A stretch of DNA of 64,000 nt, from assembly GCA_963971405.1 (NCBI GenBank), contig OZ020488.1, positions 6,203,261-6,267,260 of the forward strand, given 5' to 3'. Below, piece by piece: positions 30,660 to 42,145 of the stretch (position 1 is the stretch's first letter; each line of letters starts with the position of its first letter). The notes under the pieces are model-generated. The model ran no database searches. It saw nothing but the letters and a program-made list of their open reading frames with translations, and had not been told where the DNA came from. This DNA is from Psococerastis gibbosa. Taxonomy: Eukaryota > Arthropoda > Insecta > Psocodea > Psocidae. Both the position numbers and the translations under genes were made by a program.

Positions 30660-31058
30660 CAGAGGTTCTCAAACTTTTTTTTTTGTCGCGGACCCCTACA
30701 TGATATAAAATTGCATCGCGACCCACTAAATTCTACATTGCAATTTTTACTTCGATTTCCTTCCTAAAAAAAAAAATAGTCTTACAGTCCATGGGCGTAC
30801 GCAGGCCAATGCATTATCCCATTGGCCCAGCGATATATTCTATTTAATATCGTTGGTTCCCGCCATATTCTATTATATATCTTTGGTTCCCGCCAATCTT
30901 TAAAAAATATATGACTTAAATTGAAAAAAAACTTCATTCAAACTCATTCAATTCAATTTTATCTAGAGTATAACTGGCAGACGAGCCCACGCCGCGACCC
31001 ACTTGAAAACTTTTCGCGACCCGCTTTGGGGTCGCCACCCACACTTTGAGAACCCCCG
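30660..31058. mobile_element. hAT MITE, complete, with 8 bp target duplication
   Basis: 399 bp beginning cagaggttctcaaact and ending tttgagaacccccg, inverted ends that also share the gcgacccc / ggggtcgc block. It is flanked by a perfect gtctaaac at 30652-30659 and 31059-31066. The CAGnGGTTCTCAAACT terminus is a widespread hAT-family end, and an 8 bp duplication is the hAT signature. The interior is non-coding and includes a short cgtacgcagg-type inverted segment and two ggttcccgccat repeats. Confidence 0.95.
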
Positions 31059-31066
31059 GTCTAAAC

Positions 31067-31430
31067 AACCTCTACAGCTATACTATCGTTGATTGTTACA
31101 GTTTGGTATAAGAGAGGGCCATAGGCTCTAATCTGGCTGCATCTACATTTATTTATTTATTATTATTGTATCAAATCAAATCAAATATATATTTATTCCA
31201 ATTTTTTCCAACAAGAGAAGTATACATAAAATGACTGGAGGACCGATTCTCCCAACAAATGGTCAAAAATTCAACAAGTGCTCCTAGTTCCACATAGAAG
31301 AGACTCGACATTCGCTCCCGAACTTTTTTTTGTACTTTCTGCCACTTGCCATCACTGACTGCTTCCAGAAGATGGTGACAGGTGGTACCAGAAATTAAAA
31401 AAAATATATTTAGGAGTTCCTAATCACTAA
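31067..31430. other. No confident feature
   Basis: The right part (tggtgacaggtggtaccaga, then an A-rich tract) resembles 61190-61245 and may be a shared LINE or SINE tail. Otherwise unassigned. Confidence 0.35.
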
Positions 31431-31814
31431 GGCGCCCATTCCACCGACCGGGTAGGGCTATTTACAAAAACGGTGACGTGGTAGCAGACATTTAAGACTT
31501 AGGCGGGGTTTCCACCGACCTCGCATTGCAGAATTGACGGAAATGTTCATTTTCCTCTATGCCATAGTTAAAATTGATCAATGATCATACAGTAAAATCA
31601 CAAACAAACAAACAAAAATTAAAAAATGGCGTCATGGGATATGTTAAGTACAAACATTTTAATAGATTTCTATAAAAAGAAAAATTATAATTTCCGTCAA
31701 TGTCATTTGCATTCTGCAATGCGAGGTCGGTGGAAACGCCACCTAAGTCTTGAATGTCTGCTACCACGTCACCGTTTTTGTAAATAGCCCTAGCCGGTCG
31801 GTGGAATGGGCGCC
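31431..31814 (+). mobile_element. Pal-MITE copy 2
   Basis: 384 bp with the same long inverted ends (ggcgcccattccaccgacc). The flanks are taa and ttt, so the target duplication is not intact. The left arm lacks the 12 bp gcaaatgacatt block that the right arm keeps, the mirror image of copy 1. Confidence 0.92.
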
Positions 31815-32228
31815 TTTGGGAAGCTTTCCAATCAAATAGACGACAAGGCTTCTCCAGATGTTTCTAGTCTCTAACCCAGAAATATGAAATTTAGTAATTT
31901 ATTTGCACCTTGATTACCGAGTGCCCTCTATAACCTCTGCGGACAGCAGGCCGAGCAAACAAATAGATACCAAGATACCAGGCGGTATAAATGGGAGGGG
32001 TCAACATGTTACCTAATCAAGTCAGGCTGCAAGTAATCGAATTTATACTCAGCATGGGCCCTGTAATAATAACGATGGTTAATTAACCAGGTCAATGCAA
32101 TGCAAGTACTGAGCGTTAACTATGAAAAGGAACAAGGAAAGCAATAGGACTACTGGAGCCATAGCACCAAAGAAAACGTAAAAGAATAACTTATCCGGGA
32201 ATAAGTATAAAATTATCCCAAATAATTC
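31815..32228. other. No recognisable feature
   Basis: Unique-looking sequence. Nothing supported. Confidence 0.5.
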
Positions 32229-32350
32229 TCTTCAAAGTAGCTGAGTAATACCTTATAGTCTGAGACGAAAATCCTTAGTCTGTACATCCTCGTGGTGAAG
32301 TTGGAAGCGACTGAACAGATGGGGGACCAAGTTTGAACCGGGAAAAACAT
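32229..32350 (+). mobile_element. SINE-3, 5' part
   Basis: ttcaaagtagctgagtaata, then gaagttggaagcgactgaac and agtttgaaccggga match the first third of the elements at 52118-52476 and 58592-58950. The 3' two thirds are missing. Confidence 0.75.
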
Positions 32351-32364
32351 GATTAGAAGCCCAG

Positions 32365-32835
32365 AACTTTGCAGCAATGCTTCTCCAGAAAATGCAGTAT
32401 GGGACTCGAACCAACATTCTTTCCCCGCCAACGGCCTTACCATGTTGATTCCATTAGAACAGAGCATGTTTCAACTGCGGCAAACTTGGTAGTGTGCACA
32501 GCGTTGGCAGGGGAACATGGTGGGACATGATAACGCGCTTATTGTATAGGTACGTGTCGAGTCCTGGTCACCTCCGATTTAATCGTGTGACTTTATCATG
32601 TTCCCCAAGTGGTTCGGAATCCACTATAATCAGGAGGTCCACCCTGTCAGTCAACTCCCCTTTCCCCCGAGGGGAAAGAGTCTACCCTTACGGTGCCACA
32701 GGTTAACAATCAGACTCACTCCCCCCGCCAGGCTGACAGGGTTGCTTAAAGCAGAAATGCTGAAAGCAGGCGTTGGAAACAACAACATTCTTTCCCTGTG
32801 CAACTCCTTAACACTACACCATGACATTTAGATCC
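32365..32835 (-). mobile_element. tRNA-derived SINE split by SINE-1
   Basis: Joining 32365-32425 with the sequence right of the insert gives, inverted, atggtgtagtgttaaggagt, gcacagggaaagaatg and gttggttcgagtccc, a tRNA-like head with a B box, then ctgcattttctgg as in SINE-2. The loop sequence differs from the tRNA-Glu-like copies. A SINE-1 is inserted next to the B box. Confidence 0.75.
32426..32782 (+). mobile_element. SINE-1 full-length copy inside a tRNA-derived SINE
   Basis: 357 bp between direct repeats caacattctttccc at 32412-32425 and 32783-32796 (14/14). It starts cgccaacggccttaccatgt and ends gttggaaacaa with the tail merging into the duplication. The perfect duplication suggests relative youth. 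Confidence 0.93.
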
Positions 32836-33272
32836 CCCCCCCCCCCCTCTTAACCACTAAACCTTATACCAGTTCATTTTAATACTCGTATTACCGAACA
32901 CATCTATTGCACACTATCTATGAAACAACCCAATAAAGTCTACAACATTAAAGCTAATAAATAAATAATAGGGCTAAATACCTATTAAGGCAGCAGCAGC
33001 GGCGGCGTAGCCTCAAACCATAATGAAAACAACGGTATAAATAATAAATAGTCCATTTTATGCAGTCTTATGCAACGGACGGCATCTACTTTTAATGATA
33101 ACTATAATATAGTCCTATTTTCATCGGGGTATTTTGCCGCATGCAATGGAAAGTCAACGGGCGAAAGTGTATAATTATTTATTTATTATTTTAATGCATT
33201 TATTTTCCTACCACAAAATACAATATACAGCATACTAAACTGTCTTTTTACAAATTAATTACATGGGAAGGT
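32836..33272. other. AT-rich spacer
   Basis: Opens with a C14 run at about 32836. Nothing else supported. Confidence 0.5.
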
Positions 33273-33286
33273 AGTACAAGAAGTCA

Positions 33287-33643
33287 TTGCCAACGGCCTT
33301 ACCATGTTGATTCCATTACAGCAGAACATGTTTCAAACTGCGGCAACTTGGTAGTGTGCACAGCGTTGGCAGGGGAACCTGGTGGGACATGATAACGCGC
33401 TTAGGCAGTATAAGTCGAGTCCTGGTCACCTCCGATTTAATCGTGTGACTTTACCATGTTCCCCAAGTGGTTCGGAATCCACTATAATCAGGAGGTCCAC
33501 CCTGTTAGTCAACTCCCCTTTTCCCGAGGTGAAAGAGTCTGCCCTTAGGGTGCCTCAAGTTAACAAACAGACTCACTCCACCCGCCAGGCTGACAGGGTT
33601 GCTTAAAGCAGAAATGCTGAAAGCAGGCGTTAGAAACAACAAC
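33287..33643 (+). mobile_element. SINE-1 full-length copy with 14 bp duplication
   Basis: 357 bp between perfect direct repeats agtacaagaagtca at 33273-33286 and 33644-33657. The head is ttgccaacggccttaccatg and the tail gttagaaacaacaac. This copy best defines the element's ends. Confidence 0.95.
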
Positions 33644-33682
33644 AGTACAAGAAGTCAGTGGCGTATTTATGAGCTCCCCCAG

Positions 33683-33895
33683 AAATAAATAAATATAGAC
33701 TTTTTCTTCTATTACTAAGCCAACCTAACTCGGCTATACAGCCCTGTCTTACACTCAACTAGGAAGACCCGGTACCACCTGCTTTACATGCCCTCCGAAG
33801 CATGGCCAGAAAATGTAGCCAGTGTGGGACTCGAACCAGCACCCTTTTGGGTGAAAGTCGGAGTCTGTATCACTACTCTACATGTTCTGACATAG
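33683..33895 (-). mobile_element. SINE-2
   Basis: In plus-strand reading: aataaataaatatagac tail, gaagacccggtaccacctgc, catgccctccgaagcatgg, then gggactcgaaccagcaccc and gggtgaaagtcggagtc, the inverted tRNA-Glu-like head. The full body is present. Confidence 0.85.
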
Positions 33896-34357
33896 TAATA
33901 GGAAAATGCAAGACGAAATAATAATAATAAATAATGTGTATTTCGCACAATACAATTGATTATATAAATAAATACATATACAATAGTATCGGCAGAAAAC
34001 GTCATAATACAATACAAGAACAAATCGCAAAACTCCAAATACCCTCCTAAACAATCAAAATAGATTTTAGACCTCCATTTACTTCTTCCATCGTGTAATA
34101 ACAGTGGTACAGCAAGTGATTTCTGAAATGAACTAATATGCATAATTTGCCCTTTCTAATAGATTTTCGGGCCAACAGTGAGCGGTAAGCGGTTTGGGTA
34201 AGTAGAATTCAACGTTGTCTAGACCCTCTGACCGCGACAAGAAGTTGATAGCCATAGGCGAACTGTTCTAGATAGCCCCCCCCCCCCCCCGAAAATATGA
34301 TACATATACACCACTGAGCTCTATAATGAACCCCTAGAATCTTAGTATTATTAAATA
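33896..34357. other. AT-rich; hAT-like poly-C terminus near 34265-34315
   Basis: Inverted, cagtggtgtatatgtatcat then ttttcggggg resembles the CAGnGG...poly-G ends seen on several MITEs here. The partner end was not found. Confidence 0.4.
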
Positions 34358-34735
34358 AATAAATATTGACTTTTGTTCTATTACTAAGCCAACCTAGCGG
34401 CTATTATCCCTGAATACACACTCCAATATTTAGGCCCAATCCAACAACTAATAGATATAATTAACGTGAGGTTTGTAATTATTGAAGCTTTGGGGTGGAC
34501 GTGGACTTATTTCTTTGGATTAATTTGTTTTGTTTAATATTTCTCTATGCATCTAACTATTTTTATCCAATGTTTGTCGAGGAGTGCCTTGCGGACCTCT
34601 CTTATGCTCAACTAGGCTTTACATGCCCCCCGAAGCTTGGCCGGAAAATGTATTAAATGTGTGACTCGAACAAACAACCTTTCGGGGGAAAGTTGGAGTC
34701 TGTACCACTACTCCACATGTGACATGTCCTGAAAA
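34358..34735 (-). mobile_element. SINE-2 variant with extra body
   Basis: It has the usual tail, then about 205 bp (gaatacacactccaatattt to gtcgaggagtgccttgcgga) not present in standard SINE-2, then the usual catgccccccgaagc block and inverted tRNA head (gtgactcgaacaaacaacct, ggggaaagttggagtctgta). The extra block also occurs at 16085-16285, so it is either part of a longer subfamily or an insertion inherited by both. Confidence 0.75.
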
Positions 34736-34751
34736 TTATTGTATTGAAGGG

Positions 34752-34940
34752 CTATTTATAGACGTAAACCTACTTTACACCATAAAACCTCGCCCTGCCA
34801 ACGACCTCATTGATTTTTCGAACATTCCTTCCTTCCTTAATTTTGGCCACTGGCAAACTGTTGTACGTCCTGGATGTCAACCTACACCAGCTAGCGACAA
34901 GCTGACCATTGGTACATTGCAACAAGCCAAATCATGATGT
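34752..34940 (-). mobile_element. Rep-I copy, diverged
   Basis: ttggccactggcaaactg, ggatgtcaacctacaccagc and gacaagctgaccattg match inverted Rep-I (57190-57270) with a diverged left third. Confidence 0.65.
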
Positions 34941-35169
34941 AAACAAGTTCGGATACAAGTATTATCGTATATAACTGCAGTTAAAAATGCTAATAGTCGG
35001 GGCGTATTGTCATCATATGGTTACCACCCCATTATCATGTTATGGAGAATAATAAATAATATTGCAATGACAATAGCGTGACCTTAGCACAGATTTCCCT
35101 ATGCGTCGGAAACCATGTGGAGTGAAGAATATCTGACAGTCATACTGTAGGTGTGAGACACTGTTATCC

Positions 35170-35700
35170 TCAAGACCCTCATTCACAGACTGTCCAGTCC
35201 TGCGCAAGCTAGGCAATCATTAGAATTCTCGTCAAGAGGAAAGTAATGGAACTATAAGCAAGCCGAAAAATTTTGGAAACCTAAGATTCTCTAGATTCTC
35301 ATTCAAAGATTACCAGGGGGAAATTGAAAATAAAGGAATACGTTTAAGGACTAGCCGAAAAAAATTGAGGTAGCCTGTAACTCTTTAGAATCTAGACCCT
35401 CATTTGAGAATGGCCGAGGATTAAGCGCAAGCGAGACAATCGTATTGGACTGCTCGTCAAGGGATATTCAAAATAAAGGAATTGGTTTTAACACTAGTCA
35501 AATTGTCCTGTCCAGTACAAGTGAGACAGGCCAAAATGGAATGATGGCTAAGGAAACACGGTTTAGGAAAGGACTAGCCGAAAAATTTGTGGAAAGCTTT
35601 CTATTGTCTAGAGGTCTAGACCCTCATTGACGGATTGTCCTGTCCAGTGCAAGTGAGACAATCCAAATTAAGTAAAGGGGAAAACTTTGGAACACGTTTA
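35170..35700. repeat. About 222 bp imperfect tandem repeat, 2.3 units
   Basis: gaccctcattnac-type starts fall at 35174, 35395 and 35618. Units share ggactagccgaaaaattt, ctgtccagtgcaagtgagac and aataaaggaat. Divergence is moderate. Confidence 0.7.
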
Positions 35701-38180
35701 ACAGGATGTGGAACGTAGATATTGGTCACCCTTGGATTAATCGGTTGTTATTTTTTAAGTAATTTACTACGTATCATAAAAAGACATACTGTATGCACGA
35801 TACAAGACATAATTCACAACATTTCTACATCGTTAGATGTCGCATATTTGGCACTATCTAACAGGTATACATGTCAGTACAGAAAACGCTAGCCTTATCT
35901 AACCTGTACCTAAACAGACTATAACTTCAGACTCTTTGATACATCCGGTCTATCTCAAATGTCCTGAATTTTCTTATAACTACAACAACAAAAATAATTT
36001 CCGTGACCTTTGTTACCAGAAGGCCACCTTCATGTGTCGTTTCACATGAAACCCGGCTAGTTAGGCTATTGTTCGGGTAAAAATTACCCACGGCGAGAAT
36101 AGGGTTAAGGTGGGGAAGAAGTAGCCAAGTAGATAAATAACGCACAAGTTACGCAACTTTCCGCTTATGCTAACTAAATTATACCAGTTTGCAGATTATT
36201 GCCTTGATATTCTTAAAGAATAACAATTTAGGAGCGGAATAATTGTATTTATGATGTTGCTTAGAGCATTTCCTAACTGTATTATTCAAATATATAGACA
36301 CTTTATTAAAGACGCATGATATCTAAGTTGTACTTTAATTAGCATAGCCATTTAAATGTTTAGCACTTTTGAATAGCTCTGACATTTTTTTTTAATGTCA
36401 AGAAAACACCGTTATTTGCCACCTTTCGGTAATAGAGGAATGGGTGGAGAGAAATTTCACATACTAAAAAGATACGGGTGCCATAAAAAAAAAAAAACTA
36501 CACTGGGAGCTTTTAATCACCACAAAAACGGAATCATAACAAGATCATCAGAATCAAACAAAAGGCTGACGAAGTTGGCAGTAGTTAATATTGATTTTAA
36601 TTTACGCAAAATGAAAGGATTTTTATTATTTTAGCATTTCAGGAACCTTCCTCAGCCTGAAAATATTGTACTGATGCTGTAATTAAGATAAGATAATAAA
36701 GTGCTCCCAGTGGAATTTTTAAAGATGTTTTACCACATGAGATTTTATAAGACATAATATCCCAATTACAATCACTACATATAGCGAATACGAATTTCTC
36801 AGCTCATTCCGGTATTCTGTCATAAGAGTAAGTTCGACGTGTACATAAGGTACATAAGGTAGGTCAGTAAAGGTAGAAAGGTGATGGACAAAACAATTCA
36901 CTAATGTCGACCTACTTCTTAACGGGCTATTTTGTCTCCTACAAAAACGGTGAAGGATTAGTCCGAATGGCCTGCAGGTAGCATGGGCAGGTCCCATCTT
37001 AGAGGCCAGTCAACCTCTTCAGGCCTAATATGGACATGCTAAGACGACATCCCGAGCTAGGGAGTACCTTGACCTTTTTTACGGGAGGTGAGACGAGCCT
37101 AAAATTCGGCGTAGGTCTCCCTCACTGCGATTACGCAAAAAAGTGGGTAAAATATGAGGTCGGGTGAAGGTGCATGGGAGCACATCGTAAAGCTTGTTCT
37201 CGGGCTGCACCAATTAGCCATTGTGACAGATACGCGGTCAAAACGATTGGCTACCATGAAGCAATGTTTTACATTGCAAATTCTGAGACAAACGGAAACC
37301 CCCCGGCGTCCAGTTTTTAATAAAATCCTATTTCATGATAAAATATCGCTCAAAGACCCACAAATATAATAAATTAAGCAATATTTATGATAATTATTAA
37401 GAGCAAGTCCGTTACGAGTTTTTTGTATACAGACGATTTTCTCAGGTAATATCGATGGTACAGCAGTCAAAAACAGCTGCTCTTCTAAATTTCAATAGCC
37501 TACATATGACATGTGGCATTCACTAACACCATTTGGCGACAGTTCTTGAATTCTTTCTTCGGGAGGATTACAACATCAATAGTTTTTTGTACAAATCAAA
37601 TTTAATAATCTGTGCTAGAGAGAGGTAGATTATCATGTATCAAAACTCTGTTTGCTCTGATATTTTTGACAGCTCCACTATTGATATGACATGTGATATT
37701 TGATTTCTACACCTATAATGCTTCTCCCCTTCCGATTGTCTCTTAATGGACTTGCACGTACGTGTGCGAGTCTGTCTGTTTGCGATTAATCTATAAATAT
37801 TGTATATGCTGTAAGAGGCTGTCAGAGTAAGCTAAGTCTGAAAAGTTGTTATTTCGTTATTTTTTTGTCTCCCAGAAGCTGCTCACGAGTATAACGGGCG
37901 CTCCGTAAGGAATACTATCATAATGGTTCTACAATCTTCTATTCCTTTGGCAGTTTGCAGTTCCGGGTGTTTTCGCAGAAACAGGTCAACAGAAAACATT
38001 GCGTCACCCTTCCAGAAAATACAGACAGTTGGAGAATACTCGGAGATGACAGGTATTCCCGTAATCCATTATTTAGCCCAGCTCTGAAACTAAACAAGAG
38101 GATCGTAAAACAACAAAGGCGGTTTCAAACCCGCCACCTGTTTCGGAGTTATTGTTCTTTATAGCCGTGCCAGGATGAAG
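35701..38180. other. Long stretch without supportable features
   Basis: Mixed AT-rich DNA. Open frames reach about 92 codons (minus, 36719-36997) but are unrecognisable. Near 38120 gtttcaaacccgccacct resembles an inverted T-arm, too weak to call. Confidence 0.5.
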
Positions 38181-38490
38181 GGACCTAATTCACTGACGAA
38201 CCGATCAACTGCGTTAAGCGATTGTATGACGTAATGTTGTTGGAAAACAGGACATCTGGATTTGTCAAGATTTTAATACATAAGTTTAAGTAGTTTAAGG
38301 GTCTTCTTTCTTTCTCCCTTTCTATTCATAGTTGAACCAATCCACTTATCACTGACGAACTGGTCAAAAGCGTTAAGCGACTGCACAGCGTAATGCTCGA
38401 AACCCTGTCATCTGAGAGCTGAGGGTTTGTGAAGTTGGTATACCTAAGATTAGCCTTCTGTTAGGGACCCAATTCATGATCGAACTGATC
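38181..38490. repeat. Two to three imperfect tandem units, about 160 bp
   Basis: cactgacgaaccgatcaact / cactgacgaactggtcaaaa (38191 and 38350) are each followed by gcgttaagcga, gtaatg and a ggtttgt(g/c)aag-like block. A third, weaker start is at about 38465. Confidence 0.55.
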
Positions 38491-40169
38491 CACCTAATTG
38501 ATTGAGGATCCTATCTACTGGGTCAAGCTATTATCTGGCGTATGGGAACATGTATATAACTTTCATATCCTATTTCTCAATCTGAAGAAAACCTCAAATT
38601 TTGCTACTTCTTCATTAGAGTTAAATAATCATTTAAAGTAGACAATTTTCAGGAAAAATTGAATTAGATAGATCCATAGCCCCCTTTTACACACTCGAAT
38701 ATCCAATAAATATGGGTCCAAGAAAAATTTGAAAGTGTAACCCAGAAATTCCGATTCAAATTTGAAATTTTTCTTATTTTACTTGCAACCACGCTCAGAA
38801 CTTCCATTGTATTGACCTGGGCAATGAACCATCGTTATTATTACAGGACCCATGCTGTGCATAATTTCGATTACTTGCAGCCTGACTTTTGCTTTAGGGC
38901 CATAGAAGAAAAAGGAAACATTGTTTGTTCATTTACATTTTTAATTCAATTTTCATTTTCCCACTACTGGCAGCAATTAAATAATACCCCCCAATTAAAT
39001 AAAATCCGCTGACAGTGGTAAAATATGAAACTTTCAGACAAGCAAATTTGAAATTAATGCAAGTTGTCCGATTGCCCCGAAGAATTTAAGAATAGGTGCA
39101 GAGGTGAGAGGGGAACAAATCCCCAGAGGGTAATTTCAGAAGTTATGATGCGGGGGAGGCAAGGTGCGGCGAGGGGGGGGGGGGGGTGTGGGTTGTTGTG
39201 TTCTGGGACACTTAAGGAGTTATACAGTCTTTTGGGACAATACAATGGAGGTAACAATCATGTTGTCCAATGCAGGGTACAGTAACTTACTTACTATAGT
39301 ACTATTGTTCAATTGAATAGTCGGGGTTTATTAGGCAATTCCAACTCTTGAAACAAGTTAAACTTGTTGCTACTGATAAAGTTTACGAGAGGGGGAAGGA
39401 GCAGGTAATAAACTATTTTGATAGTTGGGAATTCACTTTTGCAATGCAAAACAAAACCCCTCGCAGTTGCATAGCAAGTGTAAGAAGACTAGTTACAAAT
39501 AAAATAAACCAAATTGCTTTGTCAAGTTTTACTAAAAAAATATATTACAGCGTCCGGTTTCGGCTCTAGACCATCGTCAAATTATTAATACTCGTGTTTT
39601 CGATGTATGCACAATTCCCGACATTTTCAGCTGTCAGTTCTTTTTATGAAACAAAACAAAACTGTTACTTTTATAATGCTAACGAAAAAGAAAAAATCCA
39701 ACTTCATCCTATCAAAGACTGTATGTTTTATAATAAATTGGATGTGGTTTCTATTCCTTTGTAAAGTAGTAGTTTACAGTGGATGTGCTCTTTTTTCTTT
39801 TGTTACAATTTTACTGTTTTTCGTCGTATCAACTAACTACATATCTCTAAAAAATGATCAAAAGCTTTTCCCGTCTCTTGCAACTAGGTCATCCTACATC
39901 GCTGCAACTCTAAAAATATTACTATTAATGGGGCTTCGTTTAAAAAAAAAAAACTTCTGCGCTAAGGCAAAAGACAATTAACAATTATTATATCCATCTT
40001 CTTCTTCTTCAGCCGGAACTATCCTGCACCGAATCCATATAAATTTATAGAAAATTGTAATAACACTAATAAATCGGTTATTTTTAACAATTTCAAATTG
40101 TTTTATTATAGGTGTAGGCCCCTTTCACCAACGTATGCGGGGTACCGAATAGGCATACATAGGCAACAA
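38491..40169. other. No recognisable feature
   Basis: AT-rich, with a long G run at about 39174-39186. A plus frame of 124 codons (39607-39981) is lysine- and phenylalanine-rich and typical of translated AT-rich noise. Confidence 0.45.
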
Positions 40170-40860
40170 ACTATAAGAAAGAAAGAATTTTTTTCTTTAT
40201 TTTCCATATGGGTGAATTTTGGGTCTTTAGGCCCATTCTTAAAATTAACTCTGTTATATAGTCCACGCAAAATGAGAAAAGTATGGACATGGAGTGTTTT
40301 GATCCTGTGCAACACTGTAAAAATATTCTTTGCACAATTTTTGTTATGCCTGGCATCCAATGCAACAAGGTAACACAAAATGGTGCAAGGAATATTTTTT
40401 ATAGTGTTGAACAGGATCAAATCCATAATTTACTCAATATGCGTGGATTATACTATATGCTATTAAAAATTTAACAGAGAATAAAATAAAATATTAAATA
40501 TAAAATTCAAAAGTCATTTACACACCATTCACTCAACATACATACCCATACAACAGTCATGACAAGCACCTTGAAATGTCTTTAATAATTTTTTTCATTT
40601 CTGATAGGGTCATATAGATATACCTAGAAATTGAAACTAACCCCCCTGTGCTAGTTGGCAACCGCACCTCCAGAAAATACACTTCATCACTCAGTCACAA
40701 TACATACGCATAAAACAGACTTGACAGCTCCCATAAATTTCATTAACCTCTTTTCAATTCTAATGGCGTCATAAAGATATACTTAAAAATTGAAACTAAC
40801 CCCCTCGTGCTAGTTGGCAAGTACACCTCCAGAAAATCCACTTCATCTCTATGTGGTAAC
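40170..40860 (+). repeat. Rep-N copy 2 with internal hairpin and duplicated end
   Basis: It shares ttctttattttccatatggg, catttacacaccattcac, gacaagcacctt and ttttttcatttctgat with 11325-11610. An internal hairpin occupies 40252-40462. The right part is tandemly duplicated with a period of about 168 bp: aattgaaactaacccc, gtgctagttggcaa and cacctccagaaaat occur twice, near 40630 and 40800. Confidence 0.65.
40252..40462. repeat. Long imperfect hairpin, arms about 90-100 bp
   Basis: The left arm (atagtccacgcaaaatgag, tttgatcctgtgcaacact, aatattctttgcacaatttt) pairs with the right arm (aaatggtgcaaggaatattt, agtgttgaacaggatcaaat, actcaatatgcgtggatta). The loop is about 20 bp. Either a foldback MITE core or a hairpin-forming transcript. 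Confidence 0.75.
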
Positions 40861-41195
40861 AGCGTGGGTTCAAGATGGCGGGCGCACCCCGCCATATGAC
40901 GAGGACAGCGTTTGATTAGGGCCCATTATTTGGGGCCGGAGCTGTCCCCAAAACCGCTCTGGCAGCCCCCGGCTACGTACCATCAATCATTATCAAGTGA
41001 CCTCTCTCTCCGGTTTTTACTTTGACCCTACGCGAGCGTTGTCCGCAAGTACGGACAGATTACAGGCGACAACAACAGATTTGTATGCGGCTAAAGGGTA
41101 GCTCTGTCGTAAAACCCGCTCTGACCAAAATATGTTCACCCAGTGGTGGATCCACGTCGTGGGTTGAAAGTTTGGTTTGAACATTTTACACAACC
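40861..41195. other. Moderate-GC stretch without a gene
   Basis: Contains caagatggcgggcgcacccc and similar GC-rich blocks but no frame of note. Confidence 0.45.
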
Positions 41196-41349
41196 CAAGG
41201 GCGGATTTTAGGGGGGGGGGGGCGGACTTACACTAGATAAAAATGGGTTTACAGTGGGAATTAAAAATAATAATGTTTTTTAATGTTATAATCCACTGAA
41301 TCTGCCCGCTGACCCCCCCCCCCTAAATTGGAGGCAAAATCTGCCCTTG
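41196..41349. mobile_element. hAT-like MITE with poly-G and poly-C
   Basis: The ends caagggcggattttaggggg and, inverted, caagggcagattttgcctcc. A G run (about 41210-41222) and a C run (41314-41325) lie inside the ends. The flanks share only acac, so no target duplication is proven. Confidence 0.65.
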
Positions 41350-41940
41350 ACACTATACCGCTGCAGAATAGATACCCATTTGGAGAGAGGTAGATCCAGC
41401 AATATTTAATTCTATTGCATCTACCTCTGCCTTCAGATTCATACGACAGTACCTACATGATAACATTTGTTTCTCTCCATTCTCATTCTCAAAATTTTAA
41501 TAATACAGTCTGTCATGAAGCTGCTGCCATCAAATAAAAAAAATGTCCCTCATAAAAACCGCTCGAAATGAACACCAGTCGAGAAAACCACAAATATGAC
41601 ACGACTCAAAGTCATACCTTTCAGCATTTTATATTAAAAAATTGCTGAAACTAGGTTACATACCGTGTGACGGAAATCTGTACGATAAAAGTAAAAAAAA
41701 GGAATCTATAGAAGGAAGGTTCCCAAGTGTTGGGAATTGTTTTATGAAGCGGTAGAACCCTGTGGTATAGTATGGGTGTGGCTTGTAGAGTGGATGAACT
41801 GAAAGTAGGTTAGTGCTGAATGGTTATAAGGAGGTACCCTGCGTGGTACAGGAGGAGACGGTAGAGGAGAGTAGTAGGAGAGTGTGGACAATACATAGAG
41901 ATGGAAACTTAATATCGAGTGCTTAATTACGACGAACCTT
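41350..41940. other. No recognisable feature
   Basis: Includes a purine-rich GGAGA-type stretch at 41840-41900. No frame is supported. Confidence 0.5.
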
Positions 41941-42145
41941 ACTTCAACCCGAGATGGTGGGCCGTGGTCGATCCGAAAGAACACATCCAAACTTCAGTTG
42001 CTGCTAAGCATCCAAAATACAATCTTAGAAATCTACGCCGTGCCACTGATGATGTCGATCGGCAGATGTTGACGAAACGTTTAGAAGTACGCTTTCAGAT
42101 CGACCACGGCCCATCATCCCGGATTATACCGCTTCATCAAATAAC
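41941..42145. repeat. Rep-J copy 2, inverted-repeat form
   Basis: gatggtgggccgtggtcgat near 41952 is mirrored by gatcgaccacggcccatc near 42097. Between them aaatctacgccgtgccactg, gatgtcgatcgg and gacgaaacgttt match 18055-18180 inverted. The plus frame crossing it is not conserved between copies. Confidence 0.65.

Noticed and set aside
39607..39981. 124-codon plus frame with hydrophobic stretch resembling membrane segments
   Set aside because: Phe/Leu/Lys-rich composition is what random AT-rich DNA gives. No start context, partner exon or similarity.
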